Assembly (NCBI RefSeq): GCF_004358755.1
Contig: NZ_SMZY01000002.1
Location: forward strand, 310,001-374,000
Origin: Peribacillus frigoritolerans
Lineage (GTDB): Bacteria > Bacillota > Bacilli > Bacillales > Bacillaceae
Direction of reading: 5' to 3'
Length of the DNA: 64,000 nucleotides
The notes beneath the pieces are model-generated. The model saw only the letters and a program-made list of their open reading frames with translations. It had not been told where the DNA came from and did not search any database. A program made the position numbers and the translations under genes. This document shows, piece after piece, positions 24,615 through 33,102 of this stretch. How positions within the stretch are numbered: position 1 is the first letter of the stretch; each line of letters opens with the position of its first letter.

Positions 24615-25808
24615 TTACATGAACATTCCGACTAAAACTGCGGTAATAAAACTTGCCAATGTTCCGCCGACAATCGCTTTTAATCCAAGCTTTGAAACGA
24701 GGGGGCGTTTTGTTGGTTCAAGTGACCCTAATCCGACAATCAGCTGACCGATTGACGACAGGTTCGCAAAATTGCAGAGAGCAATTGAGAGGATGGCAAC
24801 AGTTTTAGGATCTAACTCATCAATCATTTTACTTAAATCAAGATAAGCAACAAATTCATTGACTGATAATTTCGTACCGATAATAGAAGCTGCTCTGAAA
24901 GCATCCTCAAACGGAATACCGATCATGATGGCAAATGGATAAAACACATATCCGAAGATCGTTGACAGGTCCGTTCCGATCAGTCCAAGTCCTCCATTGA
25001 TCAGAGCGAGAATACTGATAAACGCTATTAGAAGTCCTCCTATGTTCAGGGCAAGAGTTACGCCGCTGACTGCTCCTTCAGCGATCGCTTCAAAAACATT
25101 CGCATGCTTCGTTTTTTCCATCGCCACATTGTCATTTGTTTTGGAAACCTCTGTTTCCGGCTCTAAAAGTTTCGCAATGATTAAAGAAACAAAAGGTACA
25201 CTGAATACAGAGATAAGAAGATACTTCATATCGATTCCCATCAGTGAATACCCGACAAGGATTGCTCCGCTTGCTGAAGCCGTACCGCCAACCATCACCG
25301 CAAATAATTCTGATCGTGTTAAATCCTTTAAATACGGACGAACAAGCAGCGGTGCTTCAACCAGCCCCAAAAAGGAATTTCCGACAGCACTGAACGTTTC
25401 AACCTTGGTTGTTCCAAGCAGTTTCCCAATTGATAAACCAATAATTCTTACAACAAAAGGGATAATTCTCAAATAATAAAGAGCCGATATAAGTGCAGAA
25501 ATAAAGATAACAACTGCAAGTACATTTATCGCAAACACAAACGTAATGTTTGTGCCTTCTCCGTAAAACCCGCCAAATACAAATTCAATGCCTTCACTGC
25601 TGAAATCAATTATCTTTTGAACAGCAAAAGCGGCTTTCTCTAAGATCATCTCTCCCGCTTTAACCTTCATGACAAATAAAATTAAAGCAGCTTGAAGCAA
25701 TAACCCTATGCCGATAGTTTTCCAGGGAATGCTTTTGCGATTGCTGCTTAGAAGCCAGCCGAGAAATAAAATGCCTGCAAGTGATAAAATTCCATATATA
25801 ATACTCAA
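24615..25808 (-). CDS. nupG: Concentrative nucleoside transporter (NupG-like)
   Basis: A 397-residue CNT-family symporter. The N-terminal helices (IIYGILSLAGILFLGWLLSS) are followed by the gate region with GLSIGKLLGTTKVETFSAVGNSF-type wording (landmarks TKVETFSAVG and FLGLVEAPLL) and the C-terminal NFANLSSIGQ and FASFITAVLVG stretches. A TTG at 25808, 7 nt after GGGGG, is the probable start; the reading frame extends to 25853. A guanine-class riboswitch and terminator lie directly upstream, pointing to purine nucleosides such as guanosine and inosine, as for B. subtilis NupG (YxjA), rather than the pyrimidine transporter NupC. Confidence 0.83.
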   Translation of the reverse strand: MSIIYGILSLAGILFLGWLLSSNRKSIPWKTIGIGLLLQAALILFVMKVKAGEMILEKAAFAVQKIIDFSSEGIEFVFGGFYGEGTNITFVFAINVLAVVIFISALISALYYLRIIPFVVRIIGLSIGKLLGTTKVETFSAVGNSFLGLVEAPLLVRPYLKDLTRSELFAVMVGGTASASGAILVGYSLMGIDMKYLLISVFSVPFVSLIIAKLLEPETEVSKTNDNVAMEKTKHANVFEAIAEGAVSGVTLALNIGGLLIAFISILALINGGLGLIGTDLSTIFGYVFYPFAIMIGIPFEDAFRAASIIGTKLSVNEFVAYLDLSKMIDELDPKTVAILSIALCNFANLSSIGQLIVGLGSLEPTKRPLVSKLGLKAIVGGTLASFITAVLVGMFM

Positions 25809-25892
25809 ATGAATGCCCCCATCTATTAAAGTCATCAGTCGTTTTCCAATCATGAACGGACGCGGTCAGATGTCTGACGTCTAAAAAGAAAT

Positions 25893-25948
25893 AAAAAAAA
25901 GAGACCGCTGTTCAAGACTTTATAAAGAAAGCTTGAACAGCGGTCTCT
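25893..25948 (-). terminator. Attenuator terminator of the purine riboswitch
   Basis: A 16-bp stem (25901-25916 with 25932-25947, GAGACCGCTGTTCAAG and complement) is followed by T8 on the minus strand, about 25 nt after the aptamer. Ligand binding should favour this terminator and shut the transporter off. Confidence 0.88.
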
Positions 25949-25971
25949 TCATCAGACTGCCTGTTCGTACT

Positions 25972-26045
25972 CTCCTTATAGTCCGGCACTTTAAGGCTGC
26001 CAGGTAGAAACTTATGGACCATATCTCCATGATTATATAAGGAAA
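25972..26045 (-). promoter_or_regulatory. Purine riboswitch, guanine/hypoxanthine class
   Basis: The minus strand shows the conserved three-way junction. P1 is TTCCTT/AAGGAG with the junction ATATAATC, and P2 is ATGGA/TCCAT with loop GATATGG. The core AAGTTTCTACC is present, and P3 is CTGGCA/TGCCGG with loop GCCTTAAA. The J3/1 element reads ACTAT: a C at the specificity position, which pairs with guanine (adenine switches have ATTAT). It controls the nucleoside transporter downstream. Confidence 0.92.
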
Positions 26046-26142
26046 ACGTATGAAGTTATCTTCGTATTTTACAGCGGGTCAAGGGCTATTTCAATCCTTT
26101 TTCTTATTATCGGACTAGCAAGTGTATTGCGAGCTTTCAGAA

Positions 26143-27471
26143 TCATCGGTAAACACTGTCCCTGCGCTCTGTGAGCCACAGCGTAATCCCGATCTTCTGG
26201 CAAATTGTCACATAATGCATGAGCGTTAAAAGCACAATGCCTGTATTCATCCCAAGAATAATTCCTGCCATTTGCAGCGAGGGCTGTGAACCAAGCAGAA
26301 ACATCATCCCAAAGGAGACAATATGCGACCAGACAGTGTGGTAAAAAGCATCCTTCACTAGCCCAAGTCCTATTAAATAAGCCTGCATGGGAATGACGAA
26401 AAAATGAAACAAAAAGTATGGCCACAGCAGCTTCAGATAAAAAGCTGCCTGATCAGATGAGAAGAACAGCGATGTCAGCGGTTCTGCAAAAAGATAAATA
26501 ATAAATACGGCCGGTATTCCGTAAAGCATGGTAAAAGACATCGATTGCTGGAGAAGCACCCGCAATGTCTTAGTATCCTGCCTGGCGTATGAATCAGAAA
26601 CGTTTGGAATCAGCATAATCATTAATGAATGGGCAATAAATGCCGGAAAGAAGCCAATGGTCATTGCTACACCCGTCAGCATGCCAAAATGCTCAGTTGC
26701 TGCAACCGTGGTGAATCCTGCCGTAATGAGTGCTGTCTGGATTAAAAAAGGCTGGATCGCATTTGTGATGGCATGAAAGATCCTCAAGCCTGTAGTCGGG
26801 AGGGATACAGACAGCAGCTTTTGCCTTGCGTGTTTACCGGTTGTAAATGTGTTGTTTTCATATTTCAGAGCATGCATATGTATCATAAACACACTGATCA
26901 AATAAACAAAAACAATCAGTTCACTGCCAATAAAAGCACAGAGCGCAATCAGCAAAGCATGTTGATCGAACTTAAAGATGGTGAAAATAAGCAGAAGCAC
27001 ACTGAATTGCACCGCTTTTCGCAAAAAATTTGAAAAAGCAATCTTTCCCATCTGCTGCACACCCATAAAGTACCCCCTCGCAATCGAGGAGAACGATGCA
27101 ATCGGAATGAGCCCAATAATCAGCCATTTAATCATTGGATGAAATCCGTCAAGCAAAGACGTAGCTGAAAAAAGGATGATGCTTGCCATCAGCACAGCAA
27201 GTGTAACAATCATTGTCATCTGCAGTGCGTGGCGCAGCATGCTGTAATGCAGGACCCGATTGTTTTCAGCGATGTATTTGGAAATGGAAATCGGCAGTTC
27301 AAGACTTGCAAGAACAGCAACTAAAAAGATGACAGGCAAAATGGACATATATCTGCCCATTCCTTCTTCTCCAAGTTCTCTCGCCAAGATCATGTTAACG
27401 AAAAATTCAATGCATTCACTGAAAAAAGCGGCTACGATCAATAAGAGGGTACCTTTGAAAAAAGAATTCAT
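26143..27471 (-). CDS. ykvU: YkvU/SpoVB-like MOP-superfamily flippase
   Basis: A 442-residue protein with about 12-14 helices of the polysaccharide/lipid II flippase superfamily. The start MNSFFKGTLLLIVAAFFSEC and RELGEEGMGRYMSILP resemble SpoVB and YkvU, spore-membrane proteins of B. subtilis. ATG at 27471 follows GGGGAGTGAG. In B. subtilis ykvU directly follows ykvT and precedes stoA and zosA; here a germinant-receptor operon separates it from ykvT and no stoA is present. A role in spore envelope precursor export is inferred. The interval 26046-26142 is the leader of the nucleoside transporter gene and holds no further gene. Confidence 0.72.
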   Translation of the reverse strand: MNSFFKGTLLLIVAAFFSECIEFFVNMILARELGEEGMGRYMSILPVIFLVAVLASLELPISISKYIAENNRVLHYSMLRHALQMTMIVTLAVLMASIILFSATSLLDGFHPMIKWLIIGLIPIASFSSIARGYFMGVQQMGKIAFSNFLRKAVQFSVLLLIFTIFKFDQHALLIALCAFIGSELIVFVYLISVFMIHMHALKYENNTFTTGKHARQKLLSVSLPTTGLRIFHAITNAIQPFLIQTALITAGFTTVAATEHFGMLTGVAMTIGFFPAFIAHSLMIMLIPNVSDSYARQDTKTLRVLLQQSMSFTMLYGIPAVFIIYLFAEPLTSLFFSSDQAAFYLKLLWPYFLFHFFVIPMQAYLIGLGLVKDAFYHTVWSHIVSFGMMFLLGSQPSLQMAGIILGMNTGIVLLTLMHYVTICQKIGITLWLTERRDSVYR

Positions 27472-27560
27472 GCTGACTCACTCCCCGGGAAGAACTTTCT
27501 AAAAGGATATGAGACAAGTCACCCAAATATTTTATAATTTGTTTTAATGATCATTTTTCC

Positions 27561-28631
27561 CTACTCTATTACCCCGGTTTCCGTAATCATGACTTCAGGT
27601 TTAATTTCTACGGATAATTTTGGATAAATCTCTTTCCATTCTTTTTTATGAAAGCCGCGAATATGACTTTGCACCAAATCCTGCAGTCCCAGCGGATCGA
27701 TCTCAAGTTCTTTAAACTGTTCAATCATTTGTTTCGATTCTTTTATAATCTCTTTCTCAAAGGCTTTCTCCATTTCATGTTTGATTTTAGGCGTGATCAT
27801 ATCCCCAGTATACTGCTGAACAAACCCGCTCAGCTTAACCTTTATCGTCAATTTGGATGGATCCTTTTTATTCACTTCAATTTTGCGGTCAGATGCAATC
27901 GCTTTAATGGCCACCTGTTCTTTTTTTGGCAGTTTGAGAGCATAAGTTCCTTCCGTATATTTATCAGCAATCAGTTTAAAGAAAATCAGTTTCTCATTTG
28001 AAATTTCACTGATCATTTTGTCTCCTTTAAATAAGGCCAGGCCATCAATTTCAACCTTGCCTCCTTCGCCTTTTTTTAAAATCGGCAAAAAGGGATCACT
28101 GTCTTTTGAATAGAGATCATATAGGAAAAGGTGCAGGTTTGTTTTAGGAACGTCCCTGCTTTCAATGTTATGGCGAATCAGGTTTGAAATATAGGCAGCT
28201 GCACCTCTATTTCCGAATTTCGCTTTCATTATGGAATTGGCATCCTCTCTGCCTACCGTCAAATAGACGCGGGAACCGACACTTGCATCCCTTTGCAGCG
28301 TATCCACAAGGTTGGTCAGTCCTTTTTCAGCAACACCCTCTGAATAGATAACAACAGAAATTTTCCCAAGGACGAGGGGATCAGATGATTTACGCTGCAG
28401 GTGCGTTAAAATATCTTTGCTGACCTCAGTAGATGAAGTAGATTCGATGATTTCACTTTCTACAGGGGCATCCTGCGTATAAACCGGAATGACAACCGTT
28501 CCTTTCATTTGATCTGCGCCCTCCATGTCATAGCCTACGACTGTAATAATATTAACATCGTCCAATATTTCTTTTTCAAGACATCCTGTCAAAAACAGCG
28601 GAATGAGAAGAACAAGCAATTTACGTTTCAA
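27561..28631 (-). CDS. Ger(x)C-family germinant receptor lipoprotein
   Basis: A 356-residue C subunit. The N-terminal signal peptide ends in LTGC (lipobox), so the protein is anchored on the outside of the inner spore membrane. The family opening LEKEILDDVNIITVVGYD is followed by the three-domain GerC fold, ending KEWKEIYPKLSVEIKPEV. The start overlaps the end of the B-subunit gene by 11 bp. It is the last gene of a complete A-B-C receptor operon. GerC subunits are essential for receptor assembly and germination; the germinant recognised cannot be read. Confidence 0.9.
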   Translation of the reverse strand: MKRKLLVLLIPLFLTGCLEKEILDDVNIITVVGYDMEGADQMKGTVVIPVYTQDAPVESEIIESTSSTEVSKDILTHLQRKSSDPLVLGKISVVIYSEGVAEKGLTNLVDTLQRDASVGSRVYLTVGREDANSIMKAKFGNRGAAAYISNLIRHNIESRDVPKTNLHLFLYDLYSKDSDPFLPILKKGEGGKVEIDGLALFKGDKMISEISNEKLIFFKLIADKYTEGTYALKLPKKEQVAIKAIASDRKIEVNKKDPSKLTIKVKLSGFVQQYTGDMITPKIKHEMEKAFEKEIIKESKQMIEQFKELEIDPLGLQDLVQSHIRGFHKKEWKEIYPKLSVEIKPEVMITETGVIE

Positions 28632-29721
28632 TCTTTTTTCCTCCCTTCCATTTACGGTAGATCAGAGTGAGCAAATACAGAATCGGAATGTAGGCTATAT
28701 AAATATAGAATCCTGCCTCCCCTAAAAATGTGTTAATCGTATTGATCTGTTCGCGGTCTTTAATGACATTAACAGCCGCGTAACTGACGGCAAGTACAAT
28801 CAGAATCGTATATTTCTGCTTTATTTTCACAAGCTGCTTCATGCCTCTGCTTGCACACCAGAGGGTTAAACAAACGTTCGGCAAAATGACAAGGTTCCAG
28901 TTTGCGATTCCGATATATTCAAACCTTTCCACAAACGGCATTTCGACGATTTTCCAGATCGTAAGTGTTGCCCATACGTTTTTCTGAAGCTGCTCTTCAC
29001 TGAAATAAATGATGCTGAACAGCATAATAATCACATAGATGAAAGTTGTAACTGCTGCACCAAAGTGCGCCCACTTCTTCGATTTTTCGGGATTTTTCAG
29101 AAAAGGATAATACATAAACAGCGCTTCAAAACCAAGCACTGTCAGCGACATATTCTTCGTGCTTTTTAAAAGGTCACTGATGGAGTGATCAAAAAAAGGC
29201 ATCAGGTTATTATAATTCGCAAATTTCAGTGTGAACAAAAAGGTGAAAATCAGGTATCCCGGGAGCACCACACCAAAAAAACAAATACCCGCCACTACCC
29301 TAAAACCGCCATTTAATATGTAATAAGCTAGCACCAGAAAAATAAAGCTGTAAATCCAGACATTGAGATCTGGAAACATCCATACTTGAATAACTTCGAT
29401 AAAGGTTCGGAGGACGTTAATGGCAAGAGCGGCAAAGTAAATTATGACAATGGCATTTAACCCATTGCCGATCCACTTGCCAAAAATCTTTTTATGAATA
29501 TCAAGGATGTTTCCCTCTTGGTCCTTTAAAATCTGATAAATCAAAAAAATCGATATATGAACAACGACTCCTGAAGCAAGCACAGCTATCCAGGCATCAT
29601 GACCGGAGTCCAGTGAAATAAAACGCTGAAAGCCAAGCACTCCGACACCAAACTGAAGGGAGTGAATAAGAAAAAACACAAGAAATGGCGAAACTTGATA
29701 TCGTTCTGCGATCTTTTTCAT
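28621..29721 (-). CDS. GerAB-family germinant receptor permease subunit
   Basis: A 366-residue integral membrane protein with ten helices of the amino acid-polyamine-organocation fold. Landmarks are YQVSPFLVFFLIHSLQFGVG at the N-terminus and ILNGGFRVVAGICFF in the middle. B subunits hold the germinant-binding pocket. It lies 19 bp after the A-subunit gene and overlaps the C-subunit gene, so the three are cotranslated, presumably in the forespore. Confidence 0.9.
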   Translation of the reverse strand: MKKIAERYQVSPFLVFFLIHSLQFGVGVLGFQRFISLDSGHDAWIAVLASGVVVHISIFLIYQILKDQEGNILDIHKKIFGKWIGNGLNAIVIIYFAALAINVLRTFIEVIQVWMFPDLNVWIYSFIFLVLAYYILNGGFRVVAGICFFGVVLPGYLIFTFLFTLKFANYNNLMPFFDHSISDLLKSTKNMSLTVLGFEALFMYYPFLKNPEKSKKWAHFGAAVTTFIYVIIMLFSIIYFSEEQLQKNVWATLTIWKIVEMPFVERFEYIGIANWNLVILPNVCLTLWCASRGMKQLVKIKQKYTILIVLAVSYAAVNVIKDREQINTINTFLGEAGFYIYIAYIPILYLLTLIYRKWKGGKKIET

Positions 29722-29740
29722 CTGGACACCTCACAATCTG

Positions 29741-31237
29741 CTATTCATCTATATCATGTCTCTGTCTTGCTTTCTTCGCTGAAAATTTATCTGGCTGTTT
29801 CGTCCGCAGGGCCAAAGGCCTTTTGTTTAATGTTGAGAAAGGGAAACGGATAATCGCATCTTTAAGATCCCGGCTCCGGGGCGGATAGATCGGCACTAAA
29901 AAGGGCCTTCCGAGAGATGTCAGCCTTAAGAGATGAGTGGCTAAAAAACAAAAACATAAAACTATGCCGAGAAGCCCATAAATTTGGGCGAAAATTAAAA
30001 ATGGAAAGCGAAGCAGCCGAATCGTATTACCCATCTTGTAAACCGGTGTTGTAAACGATGCAAGTGCCGCCAAAGCGACGATGATCAGGAGAACGTTACT
30101 GGTCAGACCCGCTTCAACCGATGCCGTCCCAATAACGATCCCGCCTACGATACCGATTGTCTGTCCGACCTTTGTCGGCAAACGTGCACCCGCTTCCCGA
30201 AGGAGTTCAATCGTCAGCTCCAAAAACAGCGCCTCAAGTATTGGGGGAAGCGGAATCTCGCGCCGCGAGGTTACGAGCGTGCTCAGCAGATCCTTTGGAA
30301 TTAATTCATAATGATAGGTTAGGGTCGCTACGTATACAGGCGTTACTAAGATAGAAAAGGCTACGGCAAATACGCGGATCAGCCTGAAAAATGATGACAG
30401 TACCCAATTTAGATAATAATCTTCAAAAGAAGAGAAAAATTCTACAAGGGTTGTCGGGCCGATTAAAACCTGCGGCGAGCCATCAACAACGACGGCGACC
30501 TTCCCCTCTGAAAGAACGGCTGCCACCCTGTCAGGCCGTTCTGAATCAAGCACCTGAGGAAACGGAGAGTTATGGTTATCAGATATGAACTGAGCCACAT
30601 AGCCGCTGTCGCCTATTTGATCATAATTAATATCTCTTAACCTCTGGATCATGGTATTTACATTTTCTTCATCTGCTATACTGTCGATGTAGAGCACAGC
30701 CACTTTTGTTTTGGACAGATCACCTATTTGCATTTCTTTTATCCGCAGCTGCGGCACTTGTATTCTTTTGCGGATCAAATTGATATTAAATTCAATCGCT
30801 TCTACAAAAGCTTCCTTCGGTCCTACCACACTGAATTCAACTTCTGGGAGGGAGATGTCTCTTGCTTTATTTAAGGTAGCTCGTAACAACGTACATGGAC
30901 TTCCATACTCAGAGAATGAAATAATGATATAGCCTTCAAGCAATTTCTCCGAAACAATATCCGTGTCAATCGTGACAATGATTTCTTCAATGGGCACAAT
31001 TTCTTTCAGCTGATCAAGGGTATTCCATTTTTCATTCAGCAAAGGAGAGAGAATGCTCTCATGTAAAAGCGTCGGATCTACAACTGTCCGTATGTAAGAC
31101 ACCCAAAAATTGATCTCTTTTGCATGATGCTCATATTGAACAAAATCAGACGAGGCCTTAAAGCAAGTAATCACTTCAGCCATTGACTGCTTTGGTTTTC
31201 CATTCTCCTTATACATCTTGTTCACGATTTCCACCAC
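29741..31237 (-). CDS. GerAA-family germinant receptor subunit
   Basis: A 498-residue A subunit. Residues 1-275 form the two-subdomain soluble N-terminus (SDFVQYEHHAKEINFWVSYI, RRLRDINYD-like, GKVAVVVDGSPQVLIGPTT). Five or so helices follow with PTKVGQTIGIVGGIVIG, and a polar C-terminus carries RSRDLKDAIIRFP. The A subunit of this family oligomerises as an ion channel during germination. The start is uncertain: GTG codons at 31237 and 31225 and the ATG at 31216 are all possible, and none has an ideal ribosome binding site. A TGAATA element about 90 bp upstream could be a SigG -35, but the -10 is poor. Confidence 0.88.
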   Translation of the reverse strand: MVEIVNKMYKENGKPKQSMAEVITCFKASSDFVQYEHHAKEINFWVSYIRTVVDPTLLHESILSPLLNEKWNTLDQLKEIVPIEEIIVTIDTDIVSEKLLEGYIIISFSEYGSPCTLLRATLNKARDISLPEVEFSVVGPKEAFVEAIEFNINLIRKRIQVPQLRIKEMQIGDLSKTKVAVLYIDSIADEENVNTMIQRLRDINYDQIGDSGYVAQFISDNHNSPFPQVLDSERPDRVAAVLSEGKVAVVVDGSPQVLIGPTTLVEFFSSFEDYYLNWVLSSFFRLIRVFAVAFSILVTPVYVATLTYHYELIPKDLLSTLVTSRREIPLPPILEALFLELTIELLREAGARLPTKVGQTIGIVGGIVIGTASVEAGLTSNVLLIIVALAALASFTTPVYKMGNTIRLLRFPFLIFAQIYGLLGIVLCFCFLATHLLRLTSLGRPFLVPIYPPRSRDLKDAIIRFPFSTLNKRPLALRTKQPDKFSAKKARQRHDIDE

Positions 31238-31329
31238 GCTTCACGATCATACTTTCCCTTATATTTCCTCCCATTTTGTAAATTATTCAAAAAGAAAAAA
31301 TGGAAAATGTCATACTTGGGAGACAGCAC

Positions 31330-31364
31330 AAAAAACTCCCATCCAGATGGAAGGGAGTTTTTTT
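31330..31364 (-). terminator. Terminator between ykvT and the germinant receptor operon
   Basis: AAAAAACTCCC/GGGAGTTTTTT stem with T-run on the minus strand, separating the ykvT transcript from the downstream operon. Confidence 0.82.
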
Positions 31365-31366
31365 CA

Positions 31367-31957
31367 TTATTTTGCAAATGTGTGTTTTCCGATTGTAAGC
31401 GTGACTTCTCTAGTACGAATCCAGTCGCTTTCAGCTGTTACAGGATTATAGAAATAAACAGAATCATTACCCATACCCTCATAAGCCAAGGCTTCTTGGA
31501 CTGCTTCTTTAGCTTTATCATCAGCAGGTTCATGAATTGCGCCATTTTCTACTGGAGAAAATGCGTAAATCCCTGATTGCTTTTGATAAATAACATCTTT
31601 AATGGTATCAGGGAACCGGTCATCTTTTACACGGTTTAAGACAACCGTTGCCACAGCCACTTTACCTGCATATGGCTCGCCTTTTGCTTCAGCGTGAACA
31701 ATTCGCGCCAATAAATCCTTATCTTCATCTGAAATGGATTGAGGGACCTCCAGTTTTTCGCCTACATATAATAATTGACCGCTTTTATGATTAAGGGATT
31801 GAATCTCTTTAATAGATACACCGTATTTTTTGCCGATCAGCCATAAAGTATCGCCTGTTTTAACCTCGTGCTTTGTTGCTGCCTCTGCTTTTTCAAACCC
31901 AAATAATGATAAGGTAAGTGCAGAAATGATCATAAAAGTAAAAAATGCTTTCTTCAT
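31367..31957 (-). CDS. ykvT: LysM plus SleB-type cell-wall hydrolase (YkvT-like)
   Basis: A 196-residue exported protein. It has a signal peptide (1-26, ending AEAA) and a LysM peptidoglycan-binding motif (about 29-73, HEVKTGDTLWLIGKKYGVS). A SleB-like hydrolase domain follows, with the catalytic-type glutamate in RIVHAEAKGEPYAGKVAVA and the family element NRVKDDRFPDTIK. SleB enzymes are lytic transglycosylases of spore cortex, and YkvT-type proteins are expected in sporulating cells. Its position beside a germinant receptor operon and ykvU strengthens the spore link. Confidence 0.82.
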   Translation of the reverse strand: MKKAFFTFMIISALTLSLFGFEKAEAATKHEVKTGDTLWLIGKKYGVSIKEIQSLNHKSGQLLYVGEKLEVPQSISDEDKDLLARIVHAEAKGEPYAGKVAVATVVLNRVKDDRFPDTIKDVIYQKQSGIYAFSPVENGAIHEPADDKAKEAVQEALAYEGMGNDSVYFYNPVTAESDWIRTREVTLTIGKHTFAK

Positions 31958-32272
31958 TTATAAACCTCCCAATTTTTCATTTGGATTCGCTTGTAAGAAG
32001 TACAAGTAATAGCCTAACAGCTTTATGCACTGAATTCATTGCTTAAAAAATGGAAGGTATCCCAATTCAATATTCAAAAAAATGAGGCATATCAGGCTTT
32101 TCACTGTAAAGAAAAATAGAAAACAGACCATTTCCCCCTGGGAAAACAGCCTATTTGACGCACCTAAGCGCCTATATATACCTTCTATACTGCTTTTAGG
32201 ATTTCCGGCATCGCCATTATGATGAATTTACCGCGGAATATTTAAGTGGAGCGCTCCTAATCGGAGAATTCG
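31958..32272. other. Gene-free interval with divergent promoters
   Basis: About 315 bp between ykvT and the sigma-factor gene. It contains TTGACG (32155-32160) followed 16 nt later by TATACC, a plausible promoter for the sigma factor. A palindrome GGAGCGCTCC sits close to its ribosome binding site. I see no small ORF with a credible start here. Confidence 0.5.
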
Positions 32273-32764
32273 ATGATAGAAGATAAAAGTTTTGAGGAAC
32301 TGGTTGAGAAGCATCAAAGTATGATTTATTTTCATATTAAACATTTAAACATCAGGCAGCATCATGAAGAATACTATCAAATCGGACTCATCGCCTTATG
32401 GCACGCTTCAAAAACTTATGACGGCTCAAAAGGCGCATTCAGCACTTATCTATATCATTGTATAAAAGGAAGGATGCTGAATGAAATGAATAAACAAAAT
32501 ATAAGGCACGAAAAAGAAGAGCTTCGCGATCAACATGACGATTTCGGCACGGAAGACCCTATAAAGGAAATAATGAGCGAGCAAATGGTCCGATCCTACG
32601 GCGACATCCTCACACCGATGCAGAAAAAATGGCTGATTGGCTATTGCATTGAGAAGAAAACGCCAACTGAAATTGCTGAGAGTGAAAATGTCAGTCCTGC
32701 GAGTGTGAAATCGTGGAGAAGAGAGGCAATCAAGAAGATTAAAGCGATAACAGAAAAATCATAA
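32273..32764 (+). CDS. Small sigma-70 family RNA polymerase sigma factor
   Basis: 163 residues holding only sigma regions 2 and 4. Region 2 (about 5-75) contains FEELVEKHQSMIYFHIKHL, YYQIGLIALWHASKTYDGSKG and FSTYLYHCIKGRMLNE, the core-binding and -10 helices. Region 4 (about 115-160) has a helix-turn-helix, TPTEIAESENVSPASVKSWR. It resembles ECF-like and phage-type sigma factors such as Xpf more than SigA. No anti-sigma gene is adjacent. ATG at 32273 follows CGGAG by 6 nt. Its regulon is unknown. Confidence 0.78.
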   Translation: MIEDKSFEELVEKHQSMIYFHIKHLNIRQHHEEYYQIGLIALWHASKTYDGSKGAFSTYLYHCIKGRMLNEMNKQNIRHEKEELRDQHDDFGTEDPIKEIMSEQMVRSYGDILTPMQKKWLIGYCIEKKTPTEIAESENVSPASVKSWRREAIKKIKAITEKS

Positions 32765-32800
32765 GGATGATGTGGATAAACATTCTCTCAATTCCTAAAA

Positions 32801-32841
32801 ACAGAAAAACGGCCGTCATATATGACAGCCGTTCTGTTTTC
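32801..32841. terminator. Bidirectional terminator after the sigma-factor gene
   Basis: Interrupted stem AACGGC-GTCATA with TATGAC-GCCGTT between convergent genes. Confidence 0.75.
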
Positions 32842-33034
32842 AGCTCCGGGGAACCTGCAAATATTTGTAGATGACGCTTCCGCCCTGCTGTGCAATTCCG
32901 CGGAAATGCTTGAAATCCTCACGTTCGACAAGAACCGTTCTAAAGGTAAGAAAAACATCTTTCGGAACATGATATTCATGGATTTCGCCATTTTTTAAAG
33001 AATCCAGCATTTCGTTTGCCAATTGATTATCCAT
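32840..33034 (-). CDS. Small conserved-looking hypothetical protein
   Basis: A 64-residue soluble protein from the ATG at 33034, preceded 8 nt upstream by GGGGGAAG. Landmarks are QLANEMLDSLKNGEIHEYHV, FRTVLVEREDFKHFRGIAQ and GGSVIYKYL. Charged and without membrane segments, it looks like a folded protein. I do not recognise the family with confidence. It shares a convergent terminator with the sigma-factor gene. Confidence 0.65.
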   Translation of the reverse strand: MDNQLANEMLDSLKNGEIHEYHVPKDVFLTFRTVLVEREDFKHFRGIAQQGGSVIYKYLQVPRS

Positions 33035-33102
33035 GGAACGAACTTCCCCCAAATCTTTTCATATATGCAAGTTTACTAAGGAGAAGCCCGCTTGTCCATG
33101 AC

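Noticed and set aside
24615-25808. Assignment as the pyrimidine transporter NupC
   Set aside because: A guanine-type riboswitch upstream points to purine substrates.
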